From Mytilus edulis (lineage: Eukaryota > Mollusca > Bivalvia > Mytilida > Mytilidae), in the NCBI RefSeq assembly GCF_963676685.1, contig NC_092357.1, positions 64,831,957 through 64,895,956 of the forward strand: a DNA stretch of 64,000 bases, in the 5' to 3' direction. Every line of letters starts with the position of its first letter. The first letter of the stretch is position 1. The notes below the pieces were generated by a model. The model was not told where the DNA came from. It saw only the letters and a list, made by a program, of their open reading frames with translations, and ran no database searches. A program made the position numbers and the translations under genes. Shown here piece after piece: positions 57,128 through 64,000 of this stretch.

Positions 57128-58478
57128 TGGGCGTTTTTCAATAAAAAAAAGTACTTTCATGTCCCAGCCACTTTTTAAAAAAATGTGTTTGATCTTTGCA
57201 AGTAATTTTTTGTGCAGTCAGTACATTGAATTAGATATATCATTTTTAAGGAAAGAAACAGTTTATTTTTTTAGAGGGATTGATAAGAAATTGATTCCTG
57301 AATGGTCCAAAACAACCAAAATGGCATGTCCCTAGACCGCCTGTTCAACATTCATACTCTCAAATATCGTAAAAAAATGTAGAAATAAATATTAATTTTA
57401 CTTAATATAAGTTCTTTAATAATTCAAAAGTATGTTTAGAGCCAACATATTTTAATAAACAGCTTTTAACATAGGATTTTTTTTATTTTAGAAGGTGTGT
57501 CCCTAACACAATGTCCACTACAAAACGAAGTCATTAAAACTTGCTTATAAACAGTTTTATAAAATCAATGTAATTTTTTGTTTGCAAGAGATATAAACAT
57601 TAGGGTCTTACAAAAGAAGTGATGCTTTTATAACGGCAATTGAACTGTTGGTAAGAAAAATTGAGCACATCAAATGGACCAGAGTGATACCGTATTTTTG
57701 TAAATGTCCACTACGAAACGGGTCAAATCTCCTTCAGTAACTGGTTTTAAAATTATGAAAAAAATATCAGTGTACAGCTTAATAACGCTTTTATGAATAC
57801 AGTAAGTCTTGTTACTATTGCAATATTGGGGTTGTGAGAAAAAAATAAAACATGTGAATACGTCCCCTACGAAACAAGTTTGGGAGAAAAACGTTTCGTA
57901 GTGGACACTATATATCACTACCTTGCAGTCTTTTTTTACTCTTTTTTCAATTATCTTCGTGCAAAGCAAATATCAAAGGTTAGTTTCATGTAATTTTTAT
58001 TATGTTTTTATTAACATAGAATAGGGTTGATGTCAACTACGAAACTTTTTGTCCACTACGAAACGGTTTTGTCAACTACGAAACGCATCAAAATGTCCAC
58101 TACGTAACATGAGTTGTACCTTCATATGTGAAGTACTGTCTAATCTTTATCGATAATAAAATGGTTCTCCAATTCAGAAAAAAATGAGATTTTTCTAGTA
58201 TATAAAGTAAACAAACTGGAATTTCTATAGGAAACATTTAAAATTGCAAAAATATGTGTGTTTAGAAGCAGTTTCGTAGGGGAAAAAAGTCCCCTACGAA
58301 ACAGTACACAAATTATGAAAATAATATCATTTTAAAGAGTATTTAAGATTGCACTTTTTCTTTACAAACAGGTCTATAATAGAGGTATTCAAAATAACTC
58401 TTGAAAATAAATTTTAGACTAGTTGATTTTCCAATTTTTTTTAGGTCTGAAAGGAACGCTTTTATTGAAAAACGCCCA
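57128..58478. mobile_element. TIR element with repeated ACTACGAAAC motifs
   Basis: TGGGCGTTTTTCAATAAAA at 57,128-57,146 is inverted at 58,460-58,478. Inside, about ten near-copies of GTCCACTACGAAAC lie at 57,513, 57,706, 57,863, 57,893 (inverted), 58,032, 58,051, 58,071, 58,094, 58,271 (inverted) and 58,289. Variants begin GTCC, GTCA or GTCCC. There is no transposase-like frame and no clear target duplication. Confidence 0.6.
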
Positions 58479-58479
58479 T

Positions 58480-59606
58480 ATATAAATCGCCATGTCCGAT
58501 TCTCGATTTGGCAGTCCAATTGTAGAACACAACTTGTAACCGGGTCAACATTTTAAAGGTGGGATATTTGAAATAACGTCATCAACGGCGTCTGTGACAT
58601 CAATATTTAGCATTTTTAGGTTCAGTCTGTTGTTACGGGACAATTTTTTTCAGAAATCATTACCTTTGTAAAATTTTCTTTCTTTTAAATTTGGATAAAT
58701 GCTTATCTATAAATAACAAACAGTATCAAGAGCAAAATTTGAAAATATGTTTTGTCAATTTTTCCGTAGTTAAAGGTACCGGTAAATTCAGAAAACCGCT
58801 TCAGATGCATTGCATTGATAAATTATGTTTTTTTTTCATTTTACTGTTAGATAGACATTTTTTTTTGTTAGTGCAAACTTTAGCTAGCTATTTAGCAGAT
58901 TTAATGCACCATGTTGTACATTAGGAAATGACTGTACCAAATCAGAAATATGACAGTTGTTTTTTTAAAATTAATTTGTTTTGTATATTTGAGCTTTTGA
59001 TTTTGCCATTTGATAAAGGACTTTCCGATTTGAAGTTTTCCTTGGAGTTCGGTATTTTTGTTATTTAACTTAATATTACAGTCAACATTAAGATCCAGTC
59101 TCAGTCATTTGATACTTCAAACTATAAAAAAAAATGTGTTCCTATATATAGTATACGGATGCCCCACTTGCGCTATCATTTTCTATGTTCAGATGACCGA
59201 AGTTATTACATATGATTGATAAGCATTTGGACAATTACAGAGGGACATGTAATATAAATGCATATTTGTAATTAAATTGCGCTTGTTACAACATTGATAA
59301 GGATGACAACTCTGAAATCACTAATGCTTTTCATTTGGCAGATCTAAGATGAAAGGTGGCAAAATTTGCCGAGTCTTGCCTATAATTGTAAGGCATTTGT
59401 GATAGCTAAAATCTTCAGAGTTGTTATGCATTCACATGAAACCGAATATAATCTGTGTTACTTGGAAGTTAAGAATATGTGTTGACATAAACGTACTATT
59501 ATAGTGATTTATAAAACTTAAATCCGTTCACAAAGTTCTATTTTCAAAATGCCTTGAAAAGCAGTTATGTTTTCTTTGAACAAAATTGGATGTTTCTAAC
59601 TTTCAG
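58480..59606. other. Region upstream of the actinoporin-like exons
   Basis: The missing first exon should be in this kilobase or further left. I could not choose one: it must end in phase 1 with a GT donor and carry the ATG. No repeat family was recognised. Confidence 0.5.
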
Positions 59607-61960
59607 GGCTATTTGTCCGAGTGACTGGTTTGATAGACTGGGCAGCTGCTATAGCAGCGGCTGGAACGGCTGCAAGTGCTGTTACTTCCGGTGCAAGTGT
59701 TCTTAATGGCCTTTTAGGTGGTTCCGGTTACAGTGTTGCCTGTACGGTGGAAGTAGAAAACTGGACCAAATACCCTTTGATTTACCCCGAATCATACATC
59801 AATGGTGGCATTATTCAAGCTCCACCGGTGGTAGTGAGACCAGGACAAAGGGAGCAGTTCGTAAGTAGCAGACTCTCATGACCGGTCTAAACGTTTCTCT
59901 ATACTATTAACACAGGGAGATGTAGTATGGTTGTCTTATGGTTGGGCAACTCTCCACCAGAAAGCATCAATAAATCACCGTATGACATTAATTTGCGGAC
60001 ACTTGGAACTTTCGAACGAACAAAATATTCAAATTTTCAAACATGTTCAGAATTACGTAAAAAGGTCAAACAGATTTCTTATGCCTTGATAGAGCGTTAT
60101 TATTGCTGACACAGGACGTCATCGTTGCCATCAATCCACAAGTCATCGTCACAGAAGTATACGATTTTTCAAACTTTCTTTTTCCTTTTTTACTTTGTCT
60201 CCTCTTTGTTCACCTATGAAAGCTAGTATTATATTGTATAAACTGTTTGTTTTATATGCATGTCCATTATATTATACTATTATTGTAACTTTATATTGTA
60301 TTATGGAAAAGACTTCATAAGTATGATTTACTTGTGTCTAATCCATTTTGCTTTAATTCAGCAAATAAAATATGTTTAAACTAATGAACAAAGAGTAAAA
60401 TCAATAAAGTATAGTCAGCTATCGCAGTCTCTGACATGAAAATAATGTAAAAAATTCAAATGAGGAAACTTCAAACAAAAGTTCTGATTGATGACTTAAC
60501 AACAAACGAAAAACAATTTGTCAATCAGCAACCTACGACATCCACTTAATTGCAGGTTTCTAATTTTGGACAGGCACAAAGAACGTTACGGGGTTATCAT
60601 GTTTTAATTAATCATATTCACTATTCAACCCGTCCCTAAAAATGGTGTAACTTGATAAAAAAAACATCAGAAAAAACTGTTAACATCAATTTTAACTGTT
60701 CACCAAAATATGGTACCATTTATAAAGGTTTAGCCAAACATAGATCTTCTCAGTAATTAAATTTGTAAAAGAAAATATATTTAAATTCTGTGTGAATAAG
60801 TACTGACATCACCCATGTGACCGACAACAGCACATGATATATTAAATTCGATTATAAGATAAGGACTGAATATAAATTCCGATAAAATAGAAATGATCCT
60901 GCATACAATTGTTTATAATAGTTTGAATTTCCAATTGACCGTTTTATTGGATAAACTTTTAGCGTTTGTTTGTCCGACCATGTTGTACCACTTAATCAAA
61001 TTATATAGTAAATGCCACTAATACATAACTTATCTTCATCTTCTTTGAACTTACAATAAAGTTTGCAACAAAAGACAAATAAGAAATATACATTATTATT
61101 ATCGACTCCTAGGAGTCGATATTAGAAGGACAGTCAGTGCGTGAATTTTTCTTGCTACCTGATTGAAAGATATTACGAGACGTGAATAATCAAAGTTTAT
61201 TGATTGGTTAGGACAATCCAAACCTAGTAAATGTCCTTCAATCCCGTAGAGTATCGGATTTGTCCTCTCTATTTTAGCAATTAGATTTTGCCTGGCATCA
61301 ATCATGCATATTCATGATATTGGTACACAGGTAACTTTTATCTATAAATAGTCGAATCTTCTGGAGTTTCGTAAACAACAACATTAAACGATATATACTA
61401 CTTCATAACATGTGGTAAAAATTGTTGATTGATGCACGTGCTATTCTAGTAAATGAATTAATCTACAAAGCGAGAGCACTTTCCATTTTCATCAGCTAAG
61501 AGTCGACTAGCCCTTTTTGAAAGGCTAATGCTTGTATTTTATATTTCATTTGCAGGTAGCACACAAAACCGGAAATACTGCTACAGGTACATACGGAACT
61601 GCATCCTGGTTGATATCGTCTACTGGTAAGAGAGCAGTCGTCATGTGGAGTTGTCCATACAGTTTTGATTTACACAGCAACGAACTAGGCGTTGGGCTAA
61701 CAGATAAAGGAGTAACACAACATAAAGACTGGTTCCAGCAAATGGAGACTGGAACAAGCGGCTCTGGTTTAAATTTCCGACGCGGAGAATATTACCAACA
61801 TACTAAAACAATATCAATAAAGGACAGCCAATTCGAGGTCACTGGAATAATGGGGACCAGTCATAAAGCTAAAGCTCGTATCATCGTCCGACCGTTTGAG
61901 TTAAATGATCTTGCAGACTCGTTGAAAGTTCAGGTTGAGAAAGGACCTATTGTTGGGTAG
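59607..61960 (+). CDS. Actinoporin-like pore-forming protein (5' exon missing)
   Basis: Two exons are clear: 59,607-59,860 (after CTAACTTTCAG, donor GTAAGT) and 61,556-61,960 (after TTCATTTGCAG), joined in phase 0. They encode about 218 residues to a TAG stop. The first exon has no ATG: an in-frame TAA lies at 59,597 and the apparent start at 59,621 is GTG, so an upstream exon supplies the start. The product begins with a Gly/Ala-rich amphipathic helix, as actinoporins have for membrane insertion. A beta-sandwich-like part follows, with a CPYSFD motif (matching the family's P-aromatic-x-D/N region) and a later EYY aromatic pair (lipid-head binding region). Family members bind sphingomyelin membranes and oligomerise into pores. 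Relatives outside cnidarians are known in molluscs, with defence, digestion or venom roles. Whether it is secreted cannot be told without the first exon. Confidence 0.8.
59861..61555 (+). other. Intron of the actinoporin-like gene
   Basis: Degenerate M1-like text lies at 59,915-59,985 and 60,400-60,680. A stretch at 60,340-60,390 resembles 51,090-51,135. A 20-bp palindrome (ATCGACTCCTAGGAGTCGAT) is at about 61,100-61,119. No other gene. Confidence 0.5.
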
Positions 61961-62471
61961 CTTCATTATTGTACAATGGTCGATGTTTTATTGGATTTCC
62001 ATATTACTGGAAAAAACCTTCAGTAAAAATTGTTAGACAGTCATTAAGGTTTATGACTCCTTCTGTAGCCATTTTTGTAAGAATTTTTCAAACTTCAATT
62101 GTATCAAAACTACAGATATAATGAATAATAGAGATAGGCCATTTAGTACATATACCAAGGGGAAACTTGTTGGAAAGCATAATTATTTACTGTTTCATTG
62201 CATTTACTAGAAAAAGAGTACTTTGTGGCAAATGAACCAAGATTTTTATAGAAATCCACAGCCTTCAATACAGAGATTTTCGTTATAAAATTTGAAACAT
62301 AGATAACCAACTTGCTTTTCTATGATGTGCTAGTGTTCATTTTCTACAAAATGTTGTAACTAACCTGAAAATTCCGAAATACCTCGTGCTGAATCATTAA
62401 ATTCGAGCGCACCCTTAAAGGTGTACTTGATTTGTTCCATATTTGTATGTGTTTAAACCAATAACTACATT

Positions 62472-62477
62472 AATAAA
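62472..62477 (+). promoter_or_regulatory. Candidate poly(A) signal of the actinoporin-like gene
   Basis: AATAAA in CATTAATAAACTTG, about 510 bases after the stop. No earlier canonical hexamer was found between. Confidence 0.4.
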
Positions 62478-62814
62478 CTTGTTTTTAGGAAATCAATGCT
62501 AGCACTGCTTGCAATAATCATATACCTATCAGTCATCAAATTGCCAAATATGAGAGTACTAGGATAAAGGCTGTGGATTTTCTATAAAATTTCCATATGT
62601 TTAGCATTGAATCAACACAGGCGGTTTTTAGTTATTCCTGTTTATTTTTACTGTCAGATTTTAACATATCACTCCCGATTAGGATCTGAGCATCCTTAGT
62701 ATGTTTGAGTAGCTTAAAATGTTCCACTATTGGAATGTTTACCACTATTTTTGTATTCTTGTAACTAATTTCAACCAAAAGCGCTTCGGACACATGGAAT
62801 TTGTAAAGTGCTGT

Positions 62815-62990
62815 ATTCCCTTGTTTACATTACTAGGAAATCAGGACCTTATTACCCTTCGGGAGTTTAACCCAAATTTTTGATGCGGTTCGTGTTGCTC
62901 ATTTTTTTCTTTTTCTTTCTGTGTTCGGTTTCATTATATTGGTTGTTTTCGTCGTTTTTTGTTGGACTTTTATTGTTTTTAGTTTGGTTT
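62815..62990 (+). repeat. Diverged second copy of the 5780-6050 repeat
   Basis: It shares TTACCCTTC, GGTTCGTGTTGCT and the T-rich run with the first copy. The 84-codon hydrophobic frame starting at 62,880 reads T-rich DNA and is not credible as a protein. Confidence 0.6.
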
Positions 62991-62999
62991 TGGTTGTAC

Positions 63000-63738
63000 T
63001 CTTGGTATATTCTTTATTATTTACTTTATATCTCACATATACTCTGGTTTAGCTATATTTACATACTAGTATACATATATACACGCATGAATTCAAACAT
63101 GGATTTCCTTTTGTTTATAGTTATATGTATATGATCGTATATCTTTTGCACACATGCAGTTATATGCAAGGCCGTTCATGCTAGTATGTTAATTGTATCT
63201 TTGGACTTTTCGTAATTTGAATGTTCTTTTCAGTATGTTATTTTTAAAATACGATTTTTTATCTAACCGATATAAACATAAATGTTACAGCTAACGTCCC
63301 TATAATCGGTCTTTCGGTAAAATTGATAATTATAAAGTGAAATTATCAGATATTAAACAAATACTACAATTTATATCCACTCAGCAACAGTTTTAACATT
63401 AATCAATAACATATTTCATTTTAATGTTATTCGTTGATCTAATCCAACCATAAACTACATTCTTAAAAATAAAGCAAACATTTAAGTTGTTAAACAAATT
63501 GCGAAATAGTATCTCACAAATAAAGAAACTAATGCCTAGTAGTTTATTAACTCTAAATTCAAAATTACAAATTATACATATTAAACTATATTTTAAACAA
63601 TATCAGTTTAATTTCATCATCTTTCTTTAGCCAGTCCAAGGCATTTTACAAGGATTCCAGGTACATGACTTGTCAGGGAAACTATTCTGTAAAATAAATT
63701 GTAATCATATAAAACAATTTGTTTATAATATGGCATGC
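63000..63738. other. No gene recognised
   Basis: AT-rich sequence with no coding frame, splice-linked exon or repeat ends that I recognise. Confidence 0.5.
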
Positions 63739-63741
63739 TTA

Positions 63742-63970
63742 GGGACGACATCAAAAGATCAATGTAAGATAAAAAAAACACTTAATTCAAATAGTTTGGG
63801 GTGGGGGGTTGAACTGCTGCAAGATTTGGTTATCCGACATTAATTTTTACATATATCCATATGGGTCAATCAATTTTTCCCAAATTAAGTTAAGAGGGGG
63901 GTGAGGGGGTCAGTGAAAAAACTATGTGAATTAACTTTCTTATCCTTCATTGAACTTTTGATGTCGTCCC
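63742..63970. mobile_element. 229-bp Tourist-like MITE with TTA duplication
   Basis: GGGACGACATCAAAAG at the left is inverted at the right (CTTTTGATGTCGTCCC). The match continues inward (TCAATG with CATTGA). TTA flanks both sides (63,739-63,741 and 63,971-63,973), the usual 3-bp duplication of PIF/Harbinger-mobilised MITEs. Its ends differ from those of the Harbinger at 25,470, so another transposase would move it. Confidence 0.75.
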
Positions 63971-64000
63971 TTAGGATTTAAACAATAGACAACTTTCGAG

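Noticed and set aside
57021-57335. 104-codon frame on the plus strand
   Set aside because: It crosses the left end of the ACTACGAAAC element, has no domain, and has composition typical of AT-rich DNA.

Overview
This is an AT-rich animal nuclear window, most likely from a marine bivalve of the mussel type (Mytilus-like). Three things point there. The genes have many short exons with GT-AG introns. Several interspersed repeats look, from memory, like families that are abundant in mussel genomes. Several other elements have the layout of molluscan transposons: pearl-like tandem-core elements, tRNA-derived SINEs and hairpin elements. No bacterial-style operon, CRISPR array or rRNA gene is present. 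Most short open frames are chance reading through repeats.

Layout. 1-2.5 kb is AT-rich DNA with no gene. 2.5-22.4 kb is a degenerate array of about ten diverged copies of a non-coding unit of roughly 1.2-3.8 kb, interrupted by SINEs, foldbacks, a pearl-like element and other repeats. 22.8-24.2 kb is a decayed LINE 3' end. 25,470-36,255 is a nearly 10.8 kb PIF/Harbinger transposon with terminal inverted repeats. It has an intact three-exon DDE transposase (379 aa) running inward from the left end. Running inward from the right end are an unrecognised lysine-rich protein gene (three exons) and a Myb/SANT-like DNA-binding reading frame.

36,428-54,000 is a complete 12-exon gene for a 407-aa non-canonical tubulin of the zeta/delta class. 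It starts only about 170 bp from the Harbinger right end. Its introns hold a Mutator-like long-TIR element with a 9-bp target duplication, a TTAA-flanked element, a long-TIR element, several MITEs and a hAT-like element with an 8-bp target duplication. Two of its exons have adjacent dead tandem copies.

54.2-56.8 kb holds repeats, a hammerhead ribozyme core and a broken Penelope-like reverse transcriptase. 57,128-58,478 is a TIR element carrying many ACTACGAAAC motifs. 59,607-61,960 is the 3' part (two exons) of an actinoporin-like pore-forming protein gene whose first exon was not found. The last 2 kb holds a poly(A) signal, a repeat copy and a 229-bp MITE flanked by TTA.

The only host genes with convincing coding evidence are the tubulin and the actinoporin-like gene; the other coding regions belong to mobile elements. 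Splice junctions were placed by hand from GT/AG sites, reading phase and continuity of protein similarity. No database search was possible.
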